From the NCBI GenBank assembly GCA_016214075.1, contig JACRPI010000019.1, forward strand, positions 1 to 47,221: DNA of 47,221 nt, read 5' to 3'. Below, piece by piece: positions 6,932 to 15,546 of this stretch (its first letter is position 1; each line of letters starts with the position of its first letter). Made by a program: the position numbers and the translations under genes. Below the pieces are notes generated by a model, which was not told where the DNA came from, did not search any database, and saw nothing but the letters and a program-made list of their open reading frames with translations. Source of the stretch: Candidatus Woesearchaeota archaeon. Its GTDB lineage: Archaea; Nanobdellota; Nanobdellia; Woesearchaeales; DSVV01.

Positions 6932-8806
6932 GTGCTGAACATCAGCGCGGCAGTCACGGATGAATGGCTGAATGTTGATGTGGTGCTTGCGAATATCACG
7001 TATCCAGACAATACAACAAAAGAACAACTGCGGCTTCAGAAAGTTGGAGGAATTTATAATTTTAGTTTCGGCAACACAACGCAAAACGGAATTTACAACA
7101 TCACGTTTATCGCGAACGACACTGCGGGAAATCTTAATTTTACACAAAAAACAAATATCACTGTTGATGGATTGAGTCCAACAGTTATCAATGTGCGTCC
7201 CACTCCAAACAATTTTACTTTTGTCGGAAGTAGAATAAATATCAGCGCCGCAGTCACAGATAATTTGGGAATAAGTACTGTCTTCGCGAACGTGACGTAT
7301 CCAAATAACACCACAAAAGAGCAGTTGCTTCTCATCAGCGTCGGCAGCATTTTTAATTACAGTTTTGGAAACACGAGCGCTGAAGGATATTACAACATCA
7401 CCTTTACCGCGACAGATCTGCTCGGCAACATCAACGCGACAGAAAAAACAAACGTGACTGTGGACAGCACTGGTCCAGCTGTTCGAGATGCAACTCCTGT
7501 AGTGAATACATCCGTAACATTGAATGAAACTGTGAATATTAGCGCGCTTGTGACAGATCTTTTCCTCAGCGTTGATACAGTTCTTGCGAACATAACCTAT
7601 CCCAATGGATCAAAAGAACAACTCCTCATGCAAAAAACAGGAAATATCTACAATTATACATGGACAAATGTGACGCAGTCAGGAGTGTATACAATCACAT
7701 TTATCGCGAATGATAGTTTAGGGAATAGAAATGAAACACAAACAGCTTCTTTTAGAAGAATAACATATAATGAAGATGAGCCTCATTTTGACCTTTTAAA
7801 CAGCGATAATGCGTCTGTTACTTCTTATACGTCTTCGCTCATCAGCAATAACAGTGGGCTTCTCACAAAACAACTGGACTTTTCAAACTTTACATTCTCT
7901 CGAATCCTTATTCTTGATTTTAATGAATCATCGTATAATTCCGTGATGAAAGTGGAAAACGCGACAGTGGACGCTGGATTTAGCAGCACATTCGCGATTG
8001 ATTTCTCAGGCTTAGATTTCAGGAGCGCGAACGTGACAGTCACTGCTGTTGGCGATGAAGTGTACAAATGCGCGAACTTTTCTTTTGACACACGAACCTG
8101 CCTTGGTTCTTATGTCTTTTTGCAAACAGTCGTTCCTGGACAAAATTACACAATAGTACTAAACGCATTAGATCCTGGATTTGGAGAGAAAGTCAGTGAA
8201 TCTGAGCCAAGTCCTGCTCCTGCACAGGAAAAGAGCGCGGCTGCCGCTGGCGGCGGAGCAGGAGGCGCTGGAGGTCTCAATGATCATATTCCATCGACAG
8301 TTGCCGCGCCGGAAATTTCCGCTCCTGACGTTCCTGTATTACCCACAATAAGTATTGAAGTTCCCTTCTTTACCTCAATTGTTCCAAGAGAGGAATCGCC
8401 GCTTGCTGAAAAAAAAGGACTCCTCTCATTAGCTCTTGAAGAGGACGGTATTTCTTTTATGAGAGTACTCATGTATCTTCTTCTTGTTCTGTTTGTTACT
8501 GCGGGGATATTTAGTTTTGTCTCCTTTACAGACATACACGTTTATCGTAAAACGGGGTTTACTGCCCTCCAGCAAGCGCTCATTCCATTTTACATTTTCA
8601 GGGATGCGCTGATGTATGGGTGGATAATACTTCACCATTTGAAAGAAAACATCATTGGTGCGCGTTATCCACATCTTGAAATAAAATTTTTTGTGCGTAT
8701 TACCCTAGAAGAGTGGAAGTTCGCGTTAAAGGAGTGGAGTACGCGAAAAGCGATACTTCTTCCTGTAAAATATAGATTTCTTGAGAAGGTGTTGAGAGTA
8801 GAATGA
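6932..8806 (+). CDS. Surface protein, second part: Ig-like repeats, linker, membrane anchor
   Basis: This is the continuation of the surface protein in a shifted frame (open from 6899; GTG at 6932 is the first possible start codon). It holds three more Ig-like repeats (NISAAVTDEW, NISAAVTDNL, NISALVTDLF), a further beta-rich region, a low-complexity Pro/Ala/Gly linker near residue 430, a transmembrane segment (MRVLMYLLLVLFVTAGIFSF, about residues 510-530) and a basic cytoplasmic tail of roughly 90 residues. It has no signal peptide, so on its own it could not be exported as a surface protein; it makes sense only as the C-terminal half of the preceding gene. The last four bases overlap the start of the next gene (ATGA), indicating translational coupling. 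Confidence 0.8.
   Translation: MLNISAAVTDEWLNVDVVLANITYPDNTTKEQLRLQKVGGIYNFSFGNTTQNGIYNITFIANDTAGNLNFTQKTNITVDGLSPTVINVRPTPNNFTFVGSRINISAAVTDNLGISTVFANVTYPNNTTKEQLLLISVGSIFNYSFGNTSAEGYYNITFTATDLLGNINATEKTNVTVDSTGPAVRDATPVVNTSVTLNETVNISALVTDLFLSVDTVLANITYPNGSKEQLLMQKTGNIYNYTWTNVTQSGVYTITFIANDSLGNRNETQTASFRRITYNEDEPHFDLLNSDNASVTSYTSSLISNNSGLLTKQLDFSNFTFSRILILDFNESSYNSVMKVENATVDAGFSSTFAIDFSGLDFRSANVTVTAVGDEVYKCANFSFDTRTCLGSYVFLQTVVPGQNYTIVLNALDPGFGEKVSESEPSPAPAQEKSAAAAGGGAGGAGGLNDHIPSTVAAPEISAPDVPVLPTISIEVPFFTSIVPREESPLAEKKGLLSLALEEDGISFMRVLMYLLLVLFVTAGIFSFVSFTDIHVYRKTGFTALQQALIPFYIFRDALMYGWIILHHLKENIIGARYPHLEIKFFVRITLEEWKFALKEWSTRKAILLPVKYRFLEKVLRVE
7343..7449 (+). repeat. 107-bp direct repeat, copy 2, in surface-protein gene
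   Basis: Identical to 6784-6890 by manual comparison. A second, shorter exact pair (69 bases, 6520-6588 and 7088-7156) is interleaved with it, so the array has been homogenised at DNA level. Confidence 0.85.
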
Positions 8807-9546
8807 CAGAAAAAAAAGAAGATGGGAAAAAGAATACAAAGGAAAATGGGAAATATACTTTTGTCGGGATAAAAATTGAAGGCACTGGAAGGAAACTCGT
8901 TGTAACACTTCTTTGCAGTCTCTTTACTCTTTTTGTCCTTCTCCCTTTTCTTTACAAAATAATCTTTTATACTGATGACGTTGAGCAGCCCAAAGAAACA
9001 AAAGAATATCAGGAAGCGAGGATAAGGGAAGAAAATACGCTTCCTGATAAAACGATGGAAATGAAGGAAGATTTCGCGCTCTGGTTTTCTGCGCATATTC
9101 TTGACATACTCATTATTATTATTCTCATCGCAATTCTTGTTATTGTGTCTCATAAAAAGATATGCGTCTTCTATCTTAAACATAAGATAGTGTCATTGCA
9201 AAACGAGAAGAACCTCTTAGGGATTCTTCTTCAAAAAATAGAAGCGCAATATAAAGAGGGGAAAATAGTAGGAAGTAAATACATTGTAAGAAGGGAGATT
9301 TACAAAGAACAGAAAAATAAGATAGAAATGCTTCTTCCTAGACTCAAGTTCAAGCTGGAAAAGATATATATGCCCCTAATAGCAGCAAAAGACGAATTAA
9401 TGAAAACAGAAAAGACCACAATGAAGGAAAAAACAGCAGAAGACGCTAAAAAAGAAAATGAAGCTTCAGAGATAAAGAAACAAGATATAAAAAAACAAGA
9501 CACAAAAGAAAAACAACAACAACCGCTCACTCAATTTTTAAAGTGA
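8803..9546 (+). CDS. Two-pass membrane protein coupled to the surface-protein gene
   Basis: A 247-residue protein with two transmembrane segments (about residues 30-52, VTLLCSLFTLFVLLPFLYK, and 97-120, ILDILIIIILIAILVIVS) separated by a short acidic loop. A basic helical region follows (NEKNLLGILLQKIEAQYKEG through YIVRREIYKEQKNKIEMLLP), of a type seen in archaeal proteins that have a short helical hairpin ending in ELPxLE. The tail is Lys/Glu/Gln-rich and low in complexity. It overlaps the surface-protein gene by four bases, so the two are co-translated; it may help anchor or export the giant surface protein, which is an inference from position only. Confidence 0.75.
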   Translation: MTEKKEDGKKNTKENGKYTFVGIKIEGTGRKLVVTLLCSLFTLFVLLPFLYKIIFYTDDVEQPKETKEYQEARIREENTLPDKTMEMKEDFALWFSAHILDILIIIILIAILVIVSHKKICVFYLKHKIVSLQNEKNLLGILLQKIEAQYKEGKIVGSKYIVRREIYKEQKNKIEMLLPRLKFKLEKIYMPLIAAKDELMKTEKTTMKEKTAEDAKKENEASEIKKQDIKKQDTKEKQQQPLTQFLK

Positions 9547-9620
9547 AAGCAAGTTAGAATCGCTCGTTTCCCATTGTCACTTTCCTTCTTTAATTCGCCT
9601 TCCTGTTTTTGGAATCCCTA

Positions 9621-9642
9621 TGTCTTTTTTTGTGTTTTTTTG
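9621..9642 (+). terminator. T-rich terminator after the surface-protein operon
   Basis: Two runs of seven T (TCTTTTTTTGTGTTTTTTTG) lie about 80 bases after the stop at 9546, the form of a factor-independent archaeal terminator. The rest of 9547-9811 shows no gene. Confidence 0.45.
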
Positions 9643-9811
9643 AAGAAATTTTTCTAACAAAAAATAAACAATAGAGAGATGAATTGTGATGCAGGACTGT
9701 AAGGCGATTGTTTGCGTATTTCTCTTGCGCGTGTTTGTTCTCTATCCTAAACCAAAATCTTTTTATAGGAGTTATACTTATTGGTTAATTATTATACTTC
9801 AAGGTGATACT

Positions 9812-10039
9812 ATGGAAACAGTAGTAAAAGCAAAAAAATGGGGAAATTCAATAGGGGTTTTACTTCCTACAAATATCGTTAAGGAAGAACACATTAAGCC
9901 AGGAGAAGAAATGGTTATTGAAATCAAGAGAAAGCAAAATGTTCTCAAAGAATTATTTGGGGCGCTTCCTTTTAGGAAATCAACAGAGCAACTTATAAGA
10001 GAAACACGAAAAGAGCTGGAAAGCAAATGGATAAAATAA
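9812..10039 (+). CDS. AbrB/MazE-type antitoxin
   Basis: A 75-residue protein opening METVVKAKKWGNSIGVLLP, the swapped-hairpin AbrB/SpoVT DNA-binding fold typical of VapB- or MazE-like antitoxins (KWGNSxGVRIP). The C-terminal part (LFGALPFRKSTEQLIRETRKELE) would wrap the toxin. The start at 9812 is chosen because AAGGTGAT lies at 9801-9808 and the AbrB fold begins there; an upstream in-frame extension to 9686 has no such support. The gene overlaps the toxin gene by 13 bases. Such antitoxins usually repress their own operon. Confidence 0.85.
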   Translation: METVVKAKKWGNSIGVLLPTNIVKEEHIKPGEEMVIEIKRKQNVLKELFGALPFRKSTEQLIRETRKELESKWIK

Positions 10040-10398
10040 AATGTTTGGATACATACATTCTTTGCGAGATCAGCAAGGCAAATGTAACTTTTATCAAATA
10101 TTTGAATGAACATTGTCTTATCAATGAATTAACGCTTACAGAGTTTTATAGTGTTGTGTTGAGAGAATATAATGAACAGACAGCAGAGTATTGGCTTTCA
10201 AAACTGATACAATACACAAAACCGGTCTCTTTTCCTATTTTAATCAAAGCGATTAAATTTAAGAAAGAGAATAATAAACGAAATCTTTCTTTTTTTGATG
10301 CTGTAGGATATATTTTTGCAAAAGAACATGGCTATCTCTTTGTTACAGGAGATAAGGAATTTGAAGATTTCCAAGGAGTTGAATTTGTTCAGAAATGA
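10027..10398 (+). CDS. PIN-domain ribonuclease toxin (VapC-like)
   Basis: A 123-residue PIN-domain protein. Acidic metal-binding positions are visible in CLDTYIL (Asp8), LTLTEFY (Glu), LSFFDAVGYIFA (Asp) and FVTGDKEF (Asp). PIN toxins cleave RNA, often tRNA or rRNA, when their antitoxin is degraded. It overlaps the AbrB-type antitoxin gene by 13 bases and must be co-transcribed with it. Pairing of an AbrB-type antitoxin with a PIN toxin is common in archaea. Confidence 0.85.
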   Translation: MDKIKCLDTYILCEISKANVTFIKYLNEHCLINELTLTEFYSVVLREYNEQTAEYWLSKLIQYTKPVSFPILIKAIKFKKENNKRNLSFFDAVGYIFAKEHGYLFVTGDKEFEDFQGVEFVQK

Positions 10399-10478
10399 GT
10401 TTACTTCCCCCTTGTCACAATCTTTATCAAAAAATTAGTTTCACTCATTTTTTGGAATAATTTGCTCCCTACGTCGCA

Positions 10479-10492
10479 AATTATATAAATAA
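10479..10492 (+). promoter_or_regulatory. TATA box for ileS
   Basis: AATTATATAAATAA is centred about 26 bases before the ATG at 10512, predicting a leaderless mRNA. Confidence 0.6.
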
Positions 10493-10511
10493 ACTGCCAT
10501 CAACAATAACC

Positions 10512-13500
10512 ATGGCAAACGAGATCGGATCATATTCTTTCCAAACTGTTGAGAATGACATGCTCGCGTTCTGGAAACAGAATTCCACCTATCCACAGGC
10601 AAAAGCAAAGAATAAAGGCGGAAAGAAATGGTACTTCCTTGATGGACCGCCTTATACATCCGGCAAAATTCACATCGGCACCGCGTGGAACAAATCACTT
10701 AAAGACATGATCCTGCGCTACAAACGCATGAGTGGATTTGATGTTTGGGACAGAGCAGGCTATGACATGCATGGTTTGCCGACAGAAAATAAAGTGCAGG
10801 CTTCTTTGAACATCTCTTCTAAAGAAGGAATTGAGGAATATGGCGTTGATACATTTGTTCAGAAATGCGAAGAATGGTCCATCACGCACATGAAGCTGAT
10901 GAATGAACAGTTCAAACAGCTCGGTGTATGGATGGATTTTGATAACGCGTACATGCCGATTACGCAGGAATTTATCGAAGGCGAATGGTGGCTCATTAAA
11001 AAAGCGCATGAGAAAAATCGCTTGTATGAAGGCGCGCGGCCAATGACGTGGTGCGCAAGCTGTGAAACCGCTGTCGCGAAACACGAACTTGAATATGAAA
11101 AGACAAAAGATGTTTCTCTTTATGTCAAATTTCCTGTTGAAGGAGAAGAAAAAACATTCCTCGTGATCTGGACCACAACGCCGTGGACGATTCCTTTCAA
11201 TCTCGCGATCATGGCGCATCCTGATTTTACCTATGTGAAAGCGCACGTTGAAGATGAAACTTGGATTGTCGCGAAAGATCTCGCACAACCATTTATTGAA
11301 GGAGTTTGCAAGAAAGCATTTTCCATCATTGAAGAATTTTCTGGAAAAAAGCTTGAAGGCATGCGTTATCTGCATCCATTGCATAAAGATATTCCTCATT
11401 TCGACCAGATCAAACTTGAAGCGAAAAATACGCACACAGTGGTGCTCAGCAATGAGTTTGTCGAACTCAGCAGCGGAACAGGTCTTGTTCACTGCGCGCC
11501 AGGCTGCGGTCCGCAGGATTATGAAGTGGGGATTAGAAACAAACTTCCCGCGTTCAACACGGTGGATGGAGCAGGAACATTTCCTAAATCCATGAACGCG
11601 TTTGCTGGATTCAAAGCAAAAACAGATGATCTCGAATTTATCAAAGCGCTCGCTGCTGTTGACGCGCTCGCGGCAAAACAGAAAATTGAACACGAATATC
11701 CACATTGCTGGCGATGCCACAAACCAATCATCTTCAAAGCGACAACGCAATGGTTCTTCAAAGTAGAAGATTTGAAAAAACAGATGATCGCAGACAACAA
11801 CAAAATTAACTGGGTTCCTGAAGCAGCGTTTAACGCGTTCGACAGCTGGCTGCACAATCTTCGCGATAATTCCATCAGCAAACAGCGGTATTGGGGAACG
11901 CCGCTTCCGATCTGGCGCTGCAATAAATGCGACAATTACATTGTGCTTGGCACTGTTAAAGAAATTGAAGAGAAGTCAGGACAAAAAGTGGAAAATCTCC
12001 ACAAACCGTGGATTGATAAAATTACTATTCCTTGCAGCTGCGGCGGCAAAAAGCATCGCGTGCCTGATATTCTTGATGTCTGGGTTGACGCGGGCTGCGC
12101 AAGCTGGAACTGTTTAGATTATCCAAATAAAACAGAACATTTTGAAGATCTTTTCCCCGCAGATTTTATTCTTGAAGGAAAAGACCAAATCAGGGGATGG
12201 TTTAATCTTTTGATGGTCGCTTCAACATTGACCATGAACAAGCCAAGTTTCAAAGCAGTGTACATGCACGGGTTTGTGCAGGATTCCCAAGGACGAAAAA
12301 TGTCGAAAAGTTTGGGCAACTATATTTTGCCAGAAGAAGTGATTAGCAAATATGGCGCGGACACGCTTCGGTATTACATGATTGGTGGCGCGAATCCTGC
12401 GGTCGATATTAATTATAATTTTGAAGACATGAATTTAAAGTATAGAAATCTTGGTGTTCTTTGGAACGTGCATAAATATATTTTAGATCATGCAGCAAAC
12501 AATGATCTCAAACCAAAGCCGCTTTCGAAAAAAGCGCTTGATCTTGAAGAGCGATATATTTTATCGCTTGCAAACAGCACGGTGAAACACGTGACGCGTC
12601 TTCTTGATACCTACGCGCTCAATGAAGTTCCGCTTGCAATCGAACATTTGTTTTTGGAATTTTCACGAACCTACATTCAATCTGTTCGTGACAAAGCAGC
12701 AGGAGGAACTCCTGAAGAAAAACAAATGGTGCTGGACGCGCTTTATGATGTTTTTATGAAAATATTGAAGTTATTCGCTCCAGTCGCGCCATTTATCACA
12801 GAACAAATGTATCTAAATTTTAAATTCGCGTTTTCACTGCCAGAAACAAGCGTGCATCTTTTCGCGTGGCCAACAGCAGATGAACATTTCATTGACAATA
12901 ATTTAGAGCAGCACATGGCAATTAGCCAGGATACTATTCAATCTATTTTAAACGCACGCGAGAAAATAAAATTAGGAGTTCGTTGGCCAGTTCATGCAGC
13001 GACACTTGTTACGACAGACAAACAGGTTGCTGCAGCGATTGACGCGCTGAAAGACATGATTCTTCTCCAGACAAATGTGAAAGTATTGCATGTCGAACAA
13101 TCATTCAATGAAGCTTCCATTACACTGGAGCCGAATAATAGGGTTATTGGACAGCAATTTAAACAATTAAGCCCGCACGTTGTTTCTTATATTCAAAAAG
13201 CAGATCCAAAACTGTTCATGTTCGCGCTGGACAAAGAAGGAAAAGTCTGCGTGACTCTGGATGGGCAACAGGTTTGTTTGACTAAGGAGCATATTGTTGT
13301 GAAGATGCGCGCCCCTGAACATTTGGTTTCTGGAGATTACAAATATGGTCAGCTCTATATTGATTCCACGCGAACTCCTGAACTTGATCACGAAGGATAC
13401 GGCCGAGAAATCATGCGCCGTATTCAGGATTTACGAAAGACAATGGGTCTTGTTCGCAAAGATCGCGTGCAGGTGCATTTGATCGTTGATTCTGAATTAG

Positions 13501-13649
13501 AGAAAGGGCTTTCTGTTTGGGAAAATGAAATCAAAGCAAAATGCGGCATTACAGATCTCGTCTTTTCTCAGGATGATTTGCCGCTTGAACATAAAGTAGT
13601 GGAAGAAATTAAAGGGAAACATGTTGTGGTGTACGCGGAACTTGTGTAG
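10512..13649 (+). CDS. ileS: Isoleucyl-tRNA synthetase
   Basis: A 1,045-residue class I aminoacyl-tRNA synthetase that attaches isoleucine to tRNA-Ile. The HIGH signature is HIGT at residues 54-57 inside GPPYTSGKIHIGTAWNK; the KMSKS loop is at residues 596-600 (GRKMSKSLGN). The editing domain shows TTTPWTIPFNLA, and the WCASCETAVAKHELEYE and CWRCHKPIIFKATTQWF segments are typical of IleRS. The length and C-terminal extension fit the archaeal/eukaryotic type rather than the shorter bacterial type (family knowledge). It is monocistronic with a leaderless-type promoter. Confidence 0.96.
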   Translation: MANEIGSYSFQTVENDMLAFWKQNSTYPQAKAKNKGGKKWYFLDGPPYTSGKIHIGTAWNKSLKDMILRYKRMSGFDVWDRAGYDMHGLPTENKVQASLNISSKEGIEEYGVDTFVQKCEEWSITHMKLMNEQFKQLGVWMDFDNAYMPITQEFIEGEWWLIKKAHEKNRLYEGARPMTWCASCETAVAKHELEYEKTKDVSLYVKFPVEGEEKTFLVIWTTTPWTIPFNLAIMAHPDFTYVKAHVEDETWIVAKDLAQPFIEGVCKKAFSIIEEFSGKKLEGMRYLHPLHKDIPHFDQIKLEAKNTHTVVLSNEFVELSSGTGLVHCAPGCGPQDYEVGIRNKLPAFNTVDGAGTFPKSMNAFAGFKAKTDDLEFIKALAAVDALAAKQKIEHEYPHCWRCHKPIIFKATTQWFFKVEDLKKQMIADNNKINWVPEAAFNAFDSWLHNLRDNSISKQRYWGTPLPIWRCNKCDNYIVLGTVKEIEEKSGQKVENLHKPWIDKITIPCSCGGKKHRVPDILDVWVDAGCASWNCLDYPNKTEHFEDLFPADFILEGKDQIRGWFNLLMVASTLTMNKPSFKAVYMHGFVQDSQGRKMSKSLGNYILPEEVISKYGADTLRYYMIGGANPAVDINYNFEDMNLKYRNLGVLWNVHKYILDHAANNDLKPKPLSKKALDLEERYILSLANSTVKHVTRLLDTYALNEVPLAIEHLFLEFSRTYIQSVRDKAAGGTPEEKQMVLDALYDVFMKILKLFAPVAPFITEQMYLNFKFAFSLPETSVHLFAWPTADEHFIDNNLEQHMAISQDTIQSILNAREKIKLGVRWPVHAATLVTTDKQVAAAIDALKDMILLQTNVKVLHVEQSFNEASITLEPNNRVIGQQFKQLSPHVVSYIQKADPKLFMFALDKEGKVCVTLDGQQVCLTKEHIVVKMRAPEHLVSGDYKYGQLYIDSTRTPELDHEGYGREIMRRIQDLRKTMGLVRKDRVQVHLIVDSELEKGLSVWENEIKAKCGITDLVFSQDDLPLEHKVVEEIKGKHVVVYAELV

Positions 13650-13650
13650 T

Positions 13651-14556
13651 TCAAAACGTGATTTTTTCAAATTTCTTTGAAACATACTGTCCGCAATTAC
13701 TTCCAATCTCGTTTTCTTCAAGATTGCCAATGCTGACTATTGTCTCAAATCCAAATGATTGAAACGCGGCAGTAAGAGAAGAAATTGACATTTTATTATG
13801 TGGATCTAACATTGTTTTTAATCCATTTTCCCGCGCGTATTTCGTTGGATTAAGCGGAGTTAGTTTAATAAGTACTTTTGCGGGGTCAAAAAGCGAATGA
13901 ATCGCTGCGGGATCAATGGGATATCGCTCCATCACAATAAAGTTTAAGGTGATCTTTTTATCTCCTGTTCTATGAAACAGCCGACAATACGAGGCAATTT
14001 CTTCTAACGTCATTTTCTCCACAGGAATAAGCTCATTCCTTTTTTGAACATCTGTTGTATGAACAGAAAACTGTAATTGAAATTTTCCATTATTGTACAG
14101 GGTATTTTTTATATGAAGGAGTTTATTCAAAAATCGCGCCGCGTTTTTTGGTCCAATGGTGGAGAGAGAAACAATAAGCCCAGGTATGGTATACCGTTGG
14201 GGAAGTTCTTCCAAAACAGCGAGAACAGCGGGATTGAATGTTGGTTCTCCCATTCTGGTAAATTGAATCTTGCACTTCTTTACTGTAATATTTTTGTCAG
14301 GAAATCTTTTTGCTACCAAATAATCAATCTGCGCAAAAATTTCTTCTTTTGTCAGGCATCCTCTGTAAAATTGCCCCGCGTCGCACATGAGACAGCGGAC
14401 AGGGCATCCTGAAAGGCAGGAAACAATAAGAACCCATTTTTCCTGTCTTCCGAATGGCGTTGGTGTTGATTCCGCGAATTCAATTGGTTTGCCCGCTATT
14501 TCTCCAACATATACTTTCGCGATATCTTCATTTCCAAACTCAGCGTATATTTTCAT
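13651..14556 (-). CDS. RlmN/Cfr-like radical SAM enzyme
   Basis: A 301-residue radical SAM protein. The cluster motif is C51-x3-C55-x2-C58 (GCPVRCLMC), followed by RMGEPTFN (GEP motif), LSTIGP, and FSVHTTDVQKRNELIPVEK, which parallels the SLHA...R..LMP segment of RlmN. Near the end, GSNCGQ supplies Cys288, matching the methyl-carrying cysteine of RlmN/Cfr. RlmN family enzymes methylate C2 of adenosine in 23S rRNA or tRNA; this copy is shorter than bacterial RlmN (about 350-380 residues) and diverged, so the substrate is open. It is the second gene of a reverse-strand operon, overlapping the flavoprotein stop by four bases. Confidence 0.8.
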   Translation of the reverse strand: MKIYAEFGNEDIAKVYVGEIAGKPIEFAESTPTPFGRQEKWVLIVSCLSGCPVRCLMCDAGQFYRGCLTKEEIFAQIDYLVAKRFPDKNITVKKCKIQFTRMGEPTFNPAVLAVLEELPQRYTIPGLIVSLSTIGPKNAARFLNKLLHIKNTLYNNGKFQLQFSVHTTDVQKRNELIPVEKMTLEEIASYCRLFHRTGDKKITLNFIVMERYPIDPAAIHSLFDPAKVLIKLTPLNPTKYARENGLKTMLDPHNKMSISSLTAAFQSFGFETIVSIGNLEENEIGSNCGQYVSKKFEKITF

Positions 14557-15470
14557 GTTTTTTTATCCTTTTGTGTGTGTTGTAAATATTCTATTGCTTG
14601 TATCGCTATTTTCAGTCCATCTCCGCACGCAATTTGAATATGCCGTTGTTTTGTTTGCTGTGCCACGTTTGCAATAAAAAGTCCTTTTGTATTTTCGGCG
14701 TTCTTATATTCTATTTGAGGAAACGTTGGTTCACGACCAACAGCAATAAAAACAAAATCCGCTTTAAACGTTTTATTATTCGTAAAAAGGCGTAATAATT
14801 TTTTTCCTTTATCTTCATTATTTTTGTTTATGGAAGTAACGGAAATATTCTCAAAAAGAGGGACATTCATTTGTTTTGCGCATTCTTTTAACTTTTTGAG
14901 GCACGTTGTTTTCTTTTTTGTAAGAATGTACGGCATTTGCTTTTTTCTTGCAAGTTGTAACGCATAATCAAATGCTACATCTCCTCCCCCTATAATTGCG
15001 ATGGATTTATTTTTTTCATGAACAGGAAAATCTATAATCTCATAAAAAATACGTTTTCCAGAAAGTTCTTTATCTCCAGGAATTCGCGCAGTCCTTGGTG
15101 TTGTTCCTGTCGCGATAATAACTGTTTTCGCGAAATACTTTTTTGTGTTTGTCTTGATAATAAATGTATTCTTTCTTTTTGTTATCTTTATTACTGTTTC
15201 AATGAAAGGAGTAATTCTCCACGTATGAAGTTGTTTCGCGAAAAGAGCGGCGAGTTCTTTTCCAGAAATTGGTTTTGGATATCCAAGATAATTCTCAACA
15301 CAGTTCGCGTTCCAAACAAGTCCGCCGACATGTTTCTTTTCAAAAAGAGCAATCGTGAATCCTGCTCTTTTCATCTGAATTGCAGCGCTTATTCCTGCGG
15401 GTCCTGCTCCAACAATAATGGAATCATACATCATGAGACATCCTTCCGTGAGACACATTTCTTTCTTCAT
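14553..15470 (-). CDS. Thioredoxin-reductase-like FAD/NAD(P)-binding flavoprotein lacking the CxxC
   Basis: About 305 residues in the two-dinucleotide-domain fold of thioredoxin reductase: FAD site IIVGAGPAGISAAI, ATG motif VIIATGTTPR, NAD(P) site IAIIGGGDVAFDYA and a second FAD contact IQIACGDGLKIAIQAIEYL. In true thioredoxin reductases a CxxC lies just before the NADPH motif; here that region reads FYEIIDFPVHEKNKS with no cysteine, so it should not reduce thioredoxin by the usual disulfide route. It may be a ferredoxin/flavodoxin-type reductase. The start at 15470 is preferred because a reverse-strand TATA box (15493-15505) lies about 29 bases upstream; MYDSIIVG at 15431 is the alternative. 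It is coupled to the radical SAM gene. Confidence 0.8.
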   Translation of the reverse strand: MKKEMCLTEGCLMMYDSIIVGAGPAGISAAIQMKRAGFTIALFEKKHVGGLVWNANCVENYLGYPKPISGKELAALFAKQLHTWRITPFIETVIKITKRKNTFIIKTNTKKYFAKTVIIATGTTPRTARIPGDKELSGKRIFYEIIDFPVHEKNKSIAIIGGGDVAFDYALQLARKKQMPYILTKKKTTCLKKLKECAKQMNVPLFENISVTSINKNNEDKGKKLLRLFTNNKTFKADFVFIAVGREPTFPQIEYKNAENTKGLFIANVAQQTKQRHIQIACGDGLKIAIQAIEYLQHTQKDKKT

Positions 15471-15492
15471 GCGCGAAATGTGGGGTTGTTGT

Positions 15493-15505
15493 GATTTTAT
15501 AAAGC
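15493..15505 (-). promoter_or_regulatory. TATA box for the flavoprotein-radical SAM operon
   Basis: Reverse-strand GCTTTATAAAATC is about 29 bases before the chosen ATG at 15470. Confidence 0.5.
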
Positions 15506-15515
15506 ATTCCACTAT

Positions 15516-15527
15516 CTTTTTATATCT
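15516..15527 (+). promoter_or_regulatory. TATA box for the glycosidase-fold gene
   Basis: TCTTTTTATATC is centred about 25 bases before ATG 15547. It is divergent from the TATA box at 15493-15505, only 20 bases away. Confidence 0.5.
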
Positions 15528-15546
15528 GATTAAGATGAATTGTTCT

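Noticed and set aside
5719-7011. A 430-codon open frame antisense to the surface-protein repeats
   Set aside because: It has Cys/His-rich, repeat-shadow composition and no promoter or ribosome site, and it mirrors the repetitive coding strand, whose signal, repeats and anchor are clearly real.
5460-7500. Possible CRISPR-like or tandem DNA repeat array
   Set aside because: The repeats are long, diverged and in frame with Ig-like protein domains; there are no short identical repeats with unique spacers.
9547-9811. Possible tRNA or small RNA gene in the gap before the AbrB-like gene
   Set aside because: No cloverleaf, T-loop GTTCRA or CCA-like end was seen; only T-rich terminator sequence and the TATA region of the next gene.
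10695-11855. A 386-codon open frame antisense to ileS
   Set aside because: IleRS is unambiguous on the other strand; the antisense reading is Phe/Arg-rich as expected from complemented coding sequence.
14387-14677. Plus-strand open frames within 14.0-14.8 kb
   Set aside because: They overlap the radical SAM and flavoprotein genes in antisense and lack promoters and recognisable domains.
14553-15470. Thioredoxin reductase (trxB)
   Set aside because: The CxxC before the NADPH motif is absent, so the specific enzyme name is not justified.
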